From positions 1-35,023 of the IMG/VR virus record IMGVR_UViG_3300006336_000012: a DNA stretch of 35,023 nucleotides. The stretch is one strand, 5' to 3'. The notes beneath the pieces were generated by a model. The model worked only from the letters and a program-made list of their open reading frames with translations, made no database searches and had not been told where the DNA came from. Shown here piece after piece: positions 5,822-13,053 of this stretch. Source of the stretch: a virus. Each line of letters opens with the position of its first letter. Positions within the stretch are counted from its first letter, which is position 1. The position numbers and the translations under genes are program-made.

Positions 5822-6136
5822 TCATCTTTCTTCTGCTCTTATCTGAAACCATGCCTCATCAGGGAATTTCTTTCCAATCAAAGGGTCATTATTAGTCTTC
5901 TTGAGCATATGAATAGTGTCCTTTCTTTGATGTTCTGGCAGTTCTAAAATCATCTTTCTAAGAAGCGACCAATTTTCGCTTAATGCATGTCTCTGTAGAA
6001 TCTGTAGCATTTCATGTTGCTCTAGATGTTCAGGGTGTTTCACTTGACCATCAGGATGTGGCAACAGTATATGTCCTAGTTCTTTATCTGCTGCTCTCTT
6101 TTCTGTGGCGTTTTCAAAGTTGTATTTGTGTATCAT
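5822..6136 (-). CDS. Hypothetical protein, 104 aa
   Basis: This is a soluble, His-rich, mostly helical protein (start MIHKYNFENATEKRAADK, later HPEHLEQHEMLQILQRHAL). The start overlaps the stop of the oxygenase gene (ATGA), which suggests a coupled role. There is no signal peptide, Cys motif or catalytic signature. The family was not recognised. Confidence 0.72.
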   Translation of the reverse strand: MIHKYNFENATEKRAADKELGHILLPHPDGQVKHPEHLEQHEMLQILQRHALSENWSLLRKMILELPEHQRKDTIHMLKKTNNDPLIGKKFPDEAWFQIRAEER

Positions 6137-6654
6137 GCTATTCCTACATTAAAAGCGATTACGTATCTCTCTTTACTCTGATTCTCTTCTGTTCCGTGTT
6201 CTGCCCAACTCGGAAACAAATATAGATAGCCTTCTCTTATGTCTATCTCTTCGCCTTCTATTATAAGATTTACGCTACCCTTTGGAAAATGTGGATAATA
6301 TACGCCGGATACTATACTTCTCTCATGTGCATGGAATGATAATTTTTGTCTTTCTTCCATTATACTGAACCATGATGATTCTATCTTTAGATTTTGTTCA
6401 GGTAAGTATGGAAGCTTTTGGACAGGCAACTGGAGTGTGTATTGTTTCCACTCTCTTATATACTTTTTGATTCTCTTTTGAAATTGTGCTTTGAGTGGTG
6501 TGAATTCTGCGCTGTCTAGTAGAGATACGCATATTTCGCATGAACATCCTAGTACGTGTTCTGGAATGTGTTTGTATTTTTCGTGTTTGAGATGGTTTAA
6601 TATTATGTGAGGCGCTGGGGTTAATATTCTGGACCTCATTAGTCTTTTCTTCAT
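6133..6654 (-). CDS. Putative 2OG-Fe(II) oxygenase, TIGR02466-like
   Basis: The C-terminal half follows the pattern of the TIGR02466 group: a SWF..M motif, H108-A-H110 before SGVYYPHFP, then LYLFPSWAEHGTEEN with H153 and RYVIAFNV with R163. These supply probable iron and 2-oxoglutarate ligands. The usual acidic ligand after the first His is not obvious (HAHE), so E111 or H110 must serve, or the protein is altered. The N-terminal CSCEIC could bind metal. It is coupled by ATGA to genes on both sides. Substrate unknown. Confidence 0.75.
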   Translation of the reverse strand: MKKRLMRSRILTPAPHIILNHLKHEKYKHIPEHVLGCSCEICVSLLDSAEFTPLKAQFQKRIKKYIREWKQYTLQLPVQKLPYLPEQNLKIESSWFSIMEERQKLSFHAHERSIVSGVYYPHFPKGSVNLIIEGEEIDIREGYLYLFPSWAEHGTEENQSKERYVIAFNVGIA

Positions 6655-7643
6655 GTATATTCTATTCTGTCAAGCCACTTGAAATTGTAGTCTGGTAATT
6701 TCTCTTTTATTACTTTAACATTTCTTTCAGTGTATACTTTATACTTTTCCGCCAAGCCTTCATCAATGAGATCTAATTCAGCGGGTGTAATGAGTTCTAT
6801 ATCATCTTGTTTTACTCTTGCTTTATAATCTTCGTAAAGTGGTTTATCTTTAGTTTCTAAGTCGAGATAGTAATCGCCATCGAGTTCGCCCAATGCATTC
6901 ATCCATTCAATTGTATATTTGTTATCTAGTCCTTCAGTAAAATGTCCACCCGTCTGCAGCCAAAGATGGGGATTCTGTTTAATTTGGCCAGCCATAGTCC
7001 ATACTAATCTTAATGCGAAATTATTAGATATCAAGCCATATGCTTTAATATCTTTAAAAAACTTGTGAATGTTAAAATGATTATGTAGAATTAAAATTGG
7101 GGTTCCCAGGGTCAGCCCGGGTTCACAGAACACCTTATCTTTAATGTCTGCCTGATGGGTATATTGGTATTGTAAAATGGGTTGCGAGTCATATGATTCG
7201 ATTTCCGCTGCTGCTTCCGCATTTTCTGACTCAAGTAGATCATTCAGCCGAGTCCCTGACAAGTGTCCATGATCGGCAAAAAATAGGGGAGTGAAAATAT
7301 ACCCTGTGAATCCTATTTCTTCGGGTTGTTCTGCTGGTGAGTAATTTTCTCTTGGTTGTATGTTCGGAGCAGATTCGGAGTGCACATTCCAGCCATCGTC
7401 AGCCCAAGATCTCCATCCTTCCAGAGAGAAATGATGAGATTCAACATTTATGAAATCATTGTATGTTTCATAGTCCTCTTTGCTTCTCTGTTGATCCGGT
7501 GGGAATATGGCATTACCTTTATAATAATATCGATTTATTTCTGGAAGATTCTCATTTTTGAACCACTTGCTGGGATTGGGGTTCACGGTGCAACCAATAA
7601 ATTCACCACCTGCACCTATAGGATATATTAATAAAATACTCAT
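6651..7643 (-). CDS. Large protein of unknown function, 330 aa
   Basis: The N-terminus MSILLIYPIGAGGEFIG looks like a buried beta-strand followed by a glycine-rich turn, as in some nucleotide- or sugar-binding folds, but no Walker Lys is present. A central strand-helix segment (PILILHNHFNIHKFFKDI) and acidic C-terminus follow. It is the first gene of a three-gene ATGA-coupled group with the oxygenase. No good ribosome-binding site is visible; a weak hairpin (7650-7655/7666-7671) lies before it. I do not recognise the family. Confidence 0.75.
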   Translation of the reverse strand: MSILLIYPIGAGGEFIGCTVNPNPSKWFKNENLPEINRYYYKGNAIFPPDQQRSKEDYETYNDFINVESHHFSLEGWRSWADDGWNVHSESAPNIQPRENYSPAEQPEEIGFTGYIFTPLFFADHGHLSGTRLNDLLESENAEAAAEIESYDSQPILQYQYTHQADIKDKVFCEPGLTLGTPILILHNHFNIHKFFKDIKAYGLISNNFALRLVWTMAGQIKQNPHLWLQTGGHFTEGLDNKYTIEWMNALGELDGDYYLDLETKDKPLYEDYKARVKQDDIELITPAELDLIDEGLAEKYKVYTERNVKVIKEKLPDYNFKWLDRIEYT

Positions 7644-7681
7644 GTTTAACTATTGTTTAATGTATAGTTTTTTAAGTCACC

Positions 7682-7972
7682 TCACTTCCTTATAGTCTGC
7701 CCTAGATAACTCGTAAACAACGCATCTAGTATCACTTGTTTCATCTCTTCATAATCTTCGCCATGATGTGCTCCATTGCCATCGGCTACCTTGACTACGG
7801 AATATTGCTTTAGGACTTCATCTAGACGCTTAATATATGGATGGTCTTTTTTAAATTTTATATTCTTCTTTTCTTCTTCTGGCATGCGTAATTTAAATGC
7901 TGAATTGATTTCTTTTTCTATAATCCCCTGTATATAGTCCCATGAATTATTCTCGATTGATACAGGCATCAA
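7682..7972 (-). CDS. Hypothetical protein, 96 aa
   Basis: This is a charged, helical soluble protein that starts MMPVSIENNSWDYIQ. Translation may start at either of the first two Met codons. The start overlaps the stop of the membrane protein gene upstream (ATGA). No motif was recognised. Confidence 0.7.
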   Translation of the reverse strand: MMPVSIENNSWDYIQGIIEKEINSAFKLRMPEEEKKNIKFKKDHPYIKRLDEVLKQYSVVKVADGNGAHHGEDYEEMKQVILDALFTSYLGQTIRK

Positions 7973-8304
7973 TAAGACAAGTAATAGATAACTGCATCAA
8001 CAATATCTGGATCACCTGCACATACAAGACAAGTCATGATGGTGACAATTATAACACCGCCCATACATAGAGTAGTAACGTTACTATCCCACTTAGCAGA
8101 CTCCCATAGAAAAGCATTTGATCGAACAGGCTTATCATCGTCATATGACTTTACTCTATATCGTTCGAGATTTCTACTCAGTACAAATTCGTTTACCTCA
8201 GCCCATGTCTTAAAGTACTTCTTAAAGTCTACAGCTTCGAGTCTCTCGGCGTGCTTCTTTTCAAACTCACCTTGGGGTTCCATTTTATAAATTACTTCAA
8301 TCAT
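7969..8304 (-). CDS. C-terminally anchored membrane protein, 111 aa
   Basis: A charged N-terminal region of about 75 residues is followed by one hydrophobic segment (LCMGGVIIVTIMTCLVC, about residues 79-95) and a short tail that is also hydrophobic (IVDAVIYYLSY). This fits a tail-anchored inner-membrane protein. It overlaps the upstream gene by 8 nt. The role is unknown. Confidence 0.7.
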   Translation of the reverse strand: MIEVIYKMEPQGEFEKKHAERLEAVDFKKYFKTWAEVNEFVLSRNLERYRVKSYDDDKPVRSNAFLWESAKWDSNVTTLCMGGVIIVTIMTCLVCAGDPDIVDAVIYYLSY

Positions 8305-8557
8305 TTTCTAATTGTTGAATTGTATCTGGATAAGGCCAGGAATGCTTCTCAACTTCAATCTTGGATTCCGCTTCTTTCGCTTCCCTATGGTTGAACAAAT
8401 CAAGAATGTCTTGTCCTAACGTAGTAAGATCATCATTTGTCAAGTAGGGTAAGAAGTTATTAATTGCTGCTACTATATTCTGATGTGAATATAACATCTC
8501 TTTTCCGTCAATGTATATTCTGATTGTCGCTTTATTTTCTTTCTTTAATTCTTGCAC
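8297..8557 (-). CDS. Hypothetical protein, 86 aa
   Basis: The product has a short beta-strand (KATIRIYIDGKEML) followed by helices (IVAAINNFLPYL and LTTLGQDILDLF). The longest frame uses GTG at 8557, inside the 3' end of the 57-aa gene upstream, with AGAAGAGAG ahead of it. The next ATG is 20 codons further in and would remove the first strand. No family was recognised. Confidence 0.68.
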   Translation of the reverse strand: MQELKKENKATIRIYIDGKEMLYSHQNIVAAINNFLPYLTNDDLTTLGQDILDLFNHREAKEAESKIEVEKHSWPYPDTIQQLEND

Positions 8558-8705
8558 GCTTTGCTACTCTCTTCTGTTCCTCTTGTTCTTGTTTGTATGT
8601 TTGTGCTTCCTTCTTCATATTGGTCGTCAATATAATCCAAAGAGATTTTACTGTGAACAGAAATAGTCCATAGAAAGTCTTGAAAAATTCACTTATCTTA
8701 TTCAT
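8532..8705 (-). CDS. Small membrane protein with basic tail, 57 aa
   Basis: The frame runs from ATG at 8705 to TAA at 8532. The product starts MNKISEFFKTFYGLFLFTV, with a membrane segment at about residues 8-28, then a strongly charged helix (KQEQEEQKRVAKRARIKERK). It overlaps the neighbours on both sides, by 8 nt with the upstream gene. With the lipoprotein and a second membrane protein it forms an envelope-directed cluster. Confidence 0.68.
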   Translation of the reverse strand: MNKISEFFKTFYGLFLFTVKSLWIILTTNMKKEAQTYKQEQEEQKRVAKRARIKERK

Positions 8706-8901
8706 CATATTCTTCCTTTAATATAAATTTTCCACCGTAGTCTAATTTACAGTATCGATGGATGTCAACAGCGTTAACTAAGACTCCGCCATTCTCTTGT
8801 GTTACTCTATATTTTCTAGGACAGGGTTCTGGTGTTGTCCACATTATGGTTCCAATAACAATGGCCTGAACTATTAATATTGTTGTAGTAGTTATTATCA
8901 T
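8698..8901 (-). CDS. Small membrane protein, 67 aa
   Basis: The product starts MIITTTTILIVQAIVIGTI, one membrane segment followed by a periplasmic or cytoplasmic domain with two Cys residues. A GTG at 8949 extends the frame, but ATG 8901 overlaps the lipoprotein stop as ATGA and has AAGGA directly before it, so it is preferred. A short membrane protein coupled to a lipoprotein recalls a spanin pair, but the coiled coil of an i-spanin is absent. Confidence 0.72.
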   Translation of the reverse strand: MIITTTTILIVQAIVIGTIMWTTPEPCPRKYRVTQENGGVLVNAVDIHRYCKLDYGGKFILKEEYDE

Positions 8902-9320
8902 AGTCCTTCGTTTCTTCCTTTTATGTCGCAGGTCAACCACATCATCCACCCCCCGAAATTCTTGTACATTCTGGTTGGGTATACTCGGTGCGATGGGCGA
9001 TGTTTTTTCATGTATTCTGCGTCAGGCTTATTGCCTTGATGGTCTAGAACTTGTGTGCCGTAGTCATTGAGCATTTTACTTTCTCCTGCACCATTATCGT
9101 AGTAGTTCCAACAATTTACTTCAGATGAAAATTCTTTGTCTATTGTATAAACGACAGGGTTCCATGTCATGACTATTGCGACCCATGCCGTACCACTAGC
9201 ATCCGCAGTTCTATTTTGTTGTTCTTCAGCAGGCGTGGTCGCCGTTGAGTCTTCAGCATCTGCAGTATTTGCACATCCACTCAAACTTAGTGCTATCGCT
9301 ATAATGAGTATCCACTTCAT
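8898..9320 (-). CDS. Lipoprotein, 140 aa
   Basis: The N-terminus MKWILIIAIALSLSGC ends in a lipobox (LSGC), so the mature protein would be lipidated on Cys16 and face the periplasm. An acidic, Thr/Ala-rich linker follows, then a small folded domain (WNPVVYTIDKEF, then Cys- and Trp-rich C-terminus). ATG 9320 is chosen over ATG 9350 because the longer form would overlap the upstream gene and spoil the signal sequence. No family was recognised. Confidence 0.8.
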   Translation of the reverse strand: MKWILIIAIALSLSGCANTADAEDSTATTPAEEQQNRTADASGTAWVAIVMTWNPVVYTIDKEFSSEVNCWNYYDNGAGESKMLNDYGTQVLDHQGNKPDAEYMKKHRPSHRVYPTRMYKNFGGWMMWLTCDIKGRNEGL

Positions 9321-9324
9321 AATT

Positions 9325-9597
9325 TTATTTCTTATTCCTTTGAATGTCATCTAAATAATCTACACCTTCTTTTAAATGGTCATAAGGTCCTTCAAGTTTT
9401 CCTTCATATTTTTTTAGCATATCTTTTCGACGTTGTTTCACAGTCTTCTTGGGTAACAACATCTCTTTAGCCATTTTCTTTCTCTTTTCAAATCTTTCCA
9501 TCCACTCAACGTTCTGTTGCTTATTCTTGTCCTGCATATCCTTAACTATCTTGTCACGTTGGTTGTCAAAGTACTCTCCAAATGATGTTTTTGTCAT
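9325..9597 (-). CDS. Basic helical hypothetical protein, 90 aa
   Basis: The product starts MTKTSFGEYFDNQRDK and is rich in Lys, Met and Gln with long helices (MERFEKRKKMAKEMLL, then VKQRRKDMLKKYEG). GAGAGAGAAG before ATG 9597 is a strong ribosome-binding site and lies at the stop of the upstream gene. It may bind nucleic acid, but that is a guess from charge alone. Confidence 0.72.
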   Translation of the reverse strand: MTKTSFGEYFDNQRDKIVKDMQDKNKQQNVEWMERFEKRKKMAKEMLLPKKTVKQRRKDMLKKYEGKLEGPYDHLKEGVDYLDDIQRNKK

Positions 9598-9598
9598 T

Positions 9599-9817
9599 TT
9601 ATCTTCTCTCTCTATCATCTATTTTTGGAAAACGGTGAGATATTTTTTCACTAGTGGCCTTGATGTAGGGATCATCAGTTTTGCGTCTGTTCCTTTGATG
9701 AATCTCATCTATATCTTTTAGGGCATCATAGCCTAGTGGGTCAAAGAGCATCTTTAACTCTTCTTCAGATAATCCTTCAGGTATAGGTGGTATTTCTAAT
9801 TTGTTATCGATTTCCAT
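9599..9817 (-). CDS. Hypothetical protein, 72 aa
   Basis: The product starts MEIDNKLEIPPIPEGLSEEE and has a proline-rich beginning followed by a helix (LSEEELKMLFDPLGYDALKD). ATG 9817 is preferred; a TTG three codons upstream is possible. It overlaps the end of the HIT gene by 22 nt. Function unknown. Confidence 0.7.
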   Translation of the reverse strand: MEIDNKLEIPPIPEGLSEEELKMLFDPLGYDALKDIDEIHQRNRRKTDDPYIKATSEKISHRFPKIDDRERR

Positions 9818-10359
9818 GTCGACCAAGGGCCAGTACTTTCATCAATGTAAGCAACTTCATTCTTTGTGAGTTTATTTGTTTCGCTATATTCTTTTTCCAA
9901 ACCCTCTAACTCAGCCATTGGTATTTTTTTCTTCCACTCTCTATAACTTTTATACTTTTTTTTGTTCTCTGTTCCATCATAATCTCCCTTATATGGAATC
10001 ACGTGCCGAACACCACCTTTTGGATTTGGTGTATCACCCCTTCTTCGTGGAATGAGATGTACATGTGGCCACATTACAGATTGTCCTGCACATTCATTCT
10101 GATTGATTCCAACATTAAATCCTTCCCATTTATAATCACGTACACCCTTTACTCCCCAATCATATGCATATTCAAAACAAATTGTAATATCAGTTCTCTT
10201 GGATCTTTTTTTCGGGACAAACAATAAGTGTCCTTCTGTTACTGGAAATCCATCTTTATACACTATTACGTTTTCATCTTCGTGTACTATATTTACCCAA
10301 GGCGCTTCTTTGTATGAATTTAATTGGTCAATTTTTGGTTTGCCTGTCATTTCTGTCAT
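9796..10359 (-). CDS. HIT-family nucleotide hydrolase or transferase-like protein
   Basis: This 187-aa protein has the hallmarks of HIT proteins, which hydrolyse or transfer nucleotidyl groups. GHLLFVPK (about residues 43-50) matches the conserved GHLLVIPK strand and GINQNECAGQ (84-93) the usual NxGxxAGQ region. The triad segment reads W97-P-H99-V-H101-L-I-PRRRGD. The first triad His is replaced by Trp, but the central, catalytic His (H99) and the last His are present. It is coupled by ATGA to the ClpP-like gene. The substrate is unknown. Confidence 0.84.
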   Translation of the reverse strand: MTEMTGKPKIDQLNSYKEAPWVNIVHEDENVIVYKDGFPVTEGHLLFVPKKRSKRTDITICFEYAYDWGVKGVRDYKWEGFNVGINQNECAGQSVMWPHVHLIPRRRGDTPNPKGGVRHVIPYKGDYDGTENKKKYKSYREWKKKIPMAELEGLEKEYSETNKLTKNEVAYIDESTGPWSTWKSITN

Positions 10360-10940
10360 GTCATTTTCATTTCTTGAACTGTATCACATAGTCCCAATTT
10401 CTTAGCTTGTTTTGCATCCAACCAAACATCATGTGGCGGAAGCAATTTTTCACGAATCACCTTTTCAGACAATCCAGTACATTTTCTGTAATGATTCAAC
10501 AACCGGCTTGTAGTTAAATCAAATTCTTTTACTGTCGCAAATAGCTCATGTTCTTTTCCATACGACCCCCATGTATATTGATGAGATAAAATTGATGTAT
10601 TTGGTGTAAGAATTCTTCTTCCTTTAGTTCCAGTAATGAACATCAAAAGACCACATGACGCAATCATACCCATTCCAATTGTGCGTATTGGAATTTTAGA
10701 TCCCATCATAACATCCAACAGAGCAAAACACGCATTCAAATCACCGCCAGGAGAACAAATCCCCAAAGTCAACTCTTTGTGTTTCTTTTCTTTAGCAAAA
10801 TTGGCTGCAATAATCCAATTAATTATCGGATGCATTGATTCCATTGTTACATCCCCCATAAACACATGAAACCCCCTTTGGAATAACTCTGAGTTGGGGT
10901 CTGTTGCGCTTTGTGGTTTTTGTCCTTCTTCTTCTGTCAT
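10356..10940 (-). CDS. ClpP-like serine protease
   Basis: This 194-aa protein matches the Clp protease fold. CSPGGDLNACFALLDVM (about 62-78) is the SPGG oxyanion region. S95 in MIASCG is the nucleophile, H120 in ILSHQYTW is the base, and D171 in PPHDVWLDAKQAKKLGL completes the triad. ATG 10940 is chosen because GGAGGT stands just before it; the longer frame starts inside the upstream gene. T4-like marine phages often carry such a gene, perhaps for capsid or host protein processing; that role is inferred. Confidence 0.9.
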   Translation of the reverse strand: MTEEEGQKPQSATDPNSELFQRGFHVFMGDVTMESMHPIINWIIAANFAKEKKHKELTLGICSPGGDLNACFALLDVMMGSKIPIRTIGMGMIASCGLLMFITGTKGRRILTPNTSILSHQYTWGSYGKEHELFATVKEFDLTTSRLLNHYRKCTGLSEKVIREKLLPPHDVWLDAKQAKKLGLCDTVQEMKMT

Positions 10941-10962
10941 ATTTACCTCCATTTCTTTAACA

Positions 10963-11580
10963 TCATTTACCTGAAGCATCATGTAATCCTTTTCCTCCAG
11001 TGAACCATCCCGTAACATACATTTTATCACCCTTCAACGGAGGATTGCCTCTATGTAAGTGAGTATATGTTGCTGGCCATATTAATGTTCTTCCTACAAT
11101 CGGTTCTATACGCATCGACTGATGAAGAAATTCTGTTTCTCCACCTTCAGACGGAACCTGAAGATATGTCATGTATACTATAAGTCTATCTAAATGATTT
11201 CCATCATAATTTTCATAATGCCATGTATGATATCCTTCTGATGGCTGGCATTTGTGAATCTTGAAAACATCATTGAAAAGAGGTCCACCATAACTGAAAG
11301 AATATCTTTTTGCGTAATCCATAAAACACTCTTTTAAACAATCAAAATATTTATGAACCGGTGGAACCGGATATATGGTGGATGATAATGGCCAAATGTT
11401 TGCAGCCTCATCCTTTCTTTCTAAGGGATTTCGTTGAGGATGAAAATCAACATGGTTGGGGTCTTCTATTATTGTTCTTTTGTCTATCGCTTCATCCCAA
11501 CGTGTTACAAATTCTTCGCATACTTCTACTGGTACGCTGTTATCATAAATTCCTATAAATTCTTTATATTCACTATCCAT
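10963..11580 (-). CDS. 2OG-Fe(II) oxygenase
   Basis: This 205-aa beta-helix oxygenase has the ligand pattern H121-Y-E123 (WHYENYDG), followed by RLIVYMTYLQVPSEGGETEF. A distal His lies in YTHLHRG (H174 or H176), and K186 in GDKMYVTGWF is in the 2-oxoglutarate position. The use of Glu instead of Asp in the first motif is a less common variant. The transcript leader carries the structured element at 11599-11700, 18 nt before the start, so expression may be controlled there. Substrate unknown. Confidence 0.84.
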   Translation of the reverse strand: MDSEYKEFIGIYDNSVPVEVCEEFVTRWDEAIDKRTIIEDPNHVDFHPQRNPLERKDEAANIWPLSSTIYPVPPVHKYFDCLKECFMDYAKRYSFSYGGPLFNDVFKIHKCQPSEGYHTWHYENYDGNHLDRLIVYMTYLQVPSEGGETEFLHQSMRIEPIVGRTLIWPATYTHLHRGNPPLKGDKMYVTGWFTGGKGLHDASGK

Positions 11581-11598
11581 AATATATTTTCTATTGTA

Positions 11599-11700
11599 TG
11601 GGGCTCAAATGGTCAAATAGAACCTCCGGATGTGTTAAGGAACTACGGAGGTTTATGATTGCAGTTCGTCAACTCCGGTCTTTTTATTTATTGAGCCCCA
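11599..11700 (-). ncRNA. Structured leader element before the oxygenase gene
   Basis: A 10-bp closing stem joins 11599-11608 and 11691-11700 (TGGGGCTCAA/TTGAGCCCCA). Inside are a hairpin AGTT-GACG-AACT (11674-11663) and an 8-bp stem AACCTCCG/CGGAGGTT (11653-11646 with 11628-11621), making a three-way junction. The CTCCG strand can also pair with a second CGGAG copy near 11674-11678, so two folds compete. This is the layout of a riboswitch-like or protein-binding leader. No known family was recognised. Confidence 0.6.
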
Positions 11701-11799
11701 ATCAAAATCCATGAGGTTTATCTATATAATATAAAAATTGTAATGATGCACATATGAATACAAGATTTTTCCAGAACCATGTAACATAATATGCTTCAA

Positions 11800-11964
11800 T
11801 CAATCCCACAAGTCCACGTCCCAATCTTTACGGAAGTGTTCATGGACAACATGTTTCTGTTTCTTTCGTTTTCTTCTTCCTTCTGCGTCCCTCGCAGCCA
11901 TTCTAAGGGCTGAAGGTTTTCTATTCAAAAAACTAGGACCATGCCATATTTCTCTAAAACTCAT
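11800..11964 (-). CDS. Small basic protein, 54 aa
   Basis: The frame runs from ATG at 11964 to TGA at 11800. The product starts MSFREIWHGPSFLNRKPSA and has a very basic central helix (RRKRKKQKHVVHEHFRK). It overlaps the stop of the upstream Lys-rich gene (ATGA). The charge suggests nucleic-acid binding. From 11701 to 11799 I see no gene; two frames of about 20 codons exist there but are not supported. Confidence 0.66.
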   Translation of the reverse strand: MSFREIWHGPSFLNRKPSALRMAARDAEGRRKRKKQKHVVHEHFRKDWDVDLWD

Positions 11965-12164
11965 TTTGCTCTTTTCTTTTTCTTTTTTTTGGGGTTCAAT
12001 CCTTTGGGTTTCTTCCCTATGTTCTTATTGGTTTCTCTGATCATCTGTTCTTCTTCAGCAAACATCATATCTTCATCGTGTTTAGATCTACCATGACTTG
12101 CGTTCGAATGTGAGGTTTCTGGCCAACCTGATAACCACGCACAAAATTTAGAATATAGTGACAT
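11961..12164 (-). CDS. Small hypothetical protein with Lys-rich tail, 67 aa
   Basis: The product starts MSLYSKFCAWLSGWPET, has a His/Ser-rich middle and ends with a run of lysines (KKPKGLNPKKKKKKRAK). It is the first gene after the structured RNA at 12196-12384. A phage nucleic-acid-binding or host-interaction protein is possible but not shown. Confidence 0.7.
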   Translation of the reverse strand: MSLYSKFCAWLSGWPETSHSNASHGRSKHDEDMMFAEEEQMIRETNKNIGKKPKGLNPKKKKKKRAK

Positions 12165-12195
12165 ATTATTTTCCCTTTATATATATTTTATTAAA

Positions 12196-12384
12196 GTTGG
12201 GTAGAGCTCTGGATGTGCGAATGAGAGGTATCACCGAGTGATACGTCATCCCCTAAGTTATGTCTCGTCCTGTGGCGTATACCGGCGGATCCCCACATAA
12301 CACCTTAAATTTCTCCAGAGTAGAGCATTTGTACCCACAGATACGGTCTACCTCCGTCTGCCCACAAACTGTCATTTACCCAAC
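12196..12384 (-). ncRNA. Structured RNA of about 190 nt with its own promoter
   Basis: The helices are all nested without conflict. The closing stem is 12196-12203/12377-12384 (8 bp). Inside it, 12207-12213/12314-12320 (7 bp) encloses a perfect 7-bp hairpin with a three-base loop (12228-12234/12238-12244) and the stem 12257-12263/12295-12301 (7 bp). A separate two-part hairpin lies at 12338-12346/12354-12360. The promoter at 12394-12422 would start the RNA almost at the closing stem. It precedes the gene at 12164, so it is either a free small RNA or a leader. No known family was recognised. Confidence 0.66.
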
Positions 12385-12390
12385 ATACCC

Positions 12391-12822
12391 TTAATTATAC
12401 ACGATTTTTTCTTCATTGTCAAGTTCTTTCTCTTCATCACCCTCTTTTATAGTCAACATTTTTCTTTTAATTTCTTCATTGTTTCTTATATGAACTTCCC
12501 ACAATTTATTTTCATCATACACTTTTGCTTGTTCTGCTTGTAATTTAATGGCGAGTTTTAGTCCTTCCTGTGGAGTATCTAACCACTCGCTGTTCCAAGT
12601 TCCTTTAACAAAATATCTAGGATTATCATACTCAATTCCTGAATCTTCATTCACCCACCATAAGTGTAACATTCCTATGTAACCAATTTCTTCGTTGGGT
12701 GCTTCAAATCCTTGCATAATATGTCTAATTCCCATGCTTGGTAAAAATGGAAATTCTGTTGAGTTATAGAATTTATAACGGAACTGAGTTTCCATAGCAT
12801 GTCTGAGTTCTTTTTGTTTCAT
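12391..12822 (-). CDS. Hypothetical protein, 143 aa
   Basis: This is a soluble mixed alpha/beta protein (start MKQKELRHAMETQFRYKFY, Trp-rich core MLHLWWVNEDSGI, acidic C-terminus EGDEEKELDNEEK). Its last ten codons contain a complete promoter on the same strand. The start overlaps the stop of the 30-aa membrane protein (ATGA). The family was not recognised. Confidence 0.75.
   Translation of the reverse strand: MKQKELRHAMETQFRYKFYNSTEFPFLPSMGIRHIMQGFEAPNEEIGYIGMLHLWWVNEDSGIEYDNPRYFVKGTWNSEWLDTPQEGLKLAIKLQAEQAKVYDENKLWEVHIRNNEEIKRKMLTIKEGDEEKELDNEEKIVYN
12394..12422 (-). promoter_or_regulatory. Sigma70-type promoter inside the 3' end of a gene
   Basis: TTGACA (12422-12417) and TATAAT (12399-12394) are 17 bp apart on the minus strand, within the final codons of the 143-aa gene. 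Unlike its relatives it lacks the TGn before the -10. It would start transcription near 12387, at the structured RNA. Confidence 0.8.
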
Positions 12823-12911
12823 AGTAAATAATAAATTGCTATTAATTCAATTACAATTAATGGAATAATAATTTCAGCTCGAAACCAATGTTCAAAAAGC
12901 TTCCCCTTCAT
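12819..12911 (-). CDS. Tiny membrane protein, 30 aa
   Basis: The frame runs from ATG at 12911 to TGA at 12819. The product starts MKGKLFEHWFRAEIII and continues as one membrane segment to the end. Its start lies inside the 3' end of the 53-aa basic gene, and its stop overlaps the next ATG (ATGA), which is typical of phage operons and supports it as a real gene. Confidence 0.58.
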   Translation of the reverse strand: MKGKLFEHWFRAEIIIPLIVIELIAIYYLL

Positions 12912-13053
12912 CTTTTTCTCCCATTTGACGATAATAGGAGTGTCGCTTACGTTCCTTAGTATTTCCAAGCCATCTATAAGTGGTGCATAACGTACATCTA
13001 GGCGAACGCTTACGCCATCCCTTACCCTTACGTTTTCCGACTTTCTTTTTCAT
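12892..13053 (-). CDS. Small basic Cys-containing phage protein, 53 aa
   Basis: The frame runs from ATG at 13053 to TGA at 12892. The product starts MKKKVGKRKGKGWRKR and holds a CxxC (RCTLCTTYRWLGNTKERKRH). This basic pattern with C-x-x-C followed by W/M-x-G-N-T/S-K recurs in small phage proteins of unknown function. It probably binds nucleic acid, perhaps with zinc. It is ATGA-coupled to the gene upstream. Confidence 0.7.
   Translation of the reverse strand: MKKKVGKRKGKGWRKRSPRCTLCTTYRWLGNTKERKRHSYYRQMGEKDEGEAF

Noticed and set aside
8415-8443. TGTCAAG at 8438, a possible -35 on the minus strand.
   Set aside because: The bases 17 bp downstream read GTTAGG and do not resemble a -10; it lies in coding DNA.
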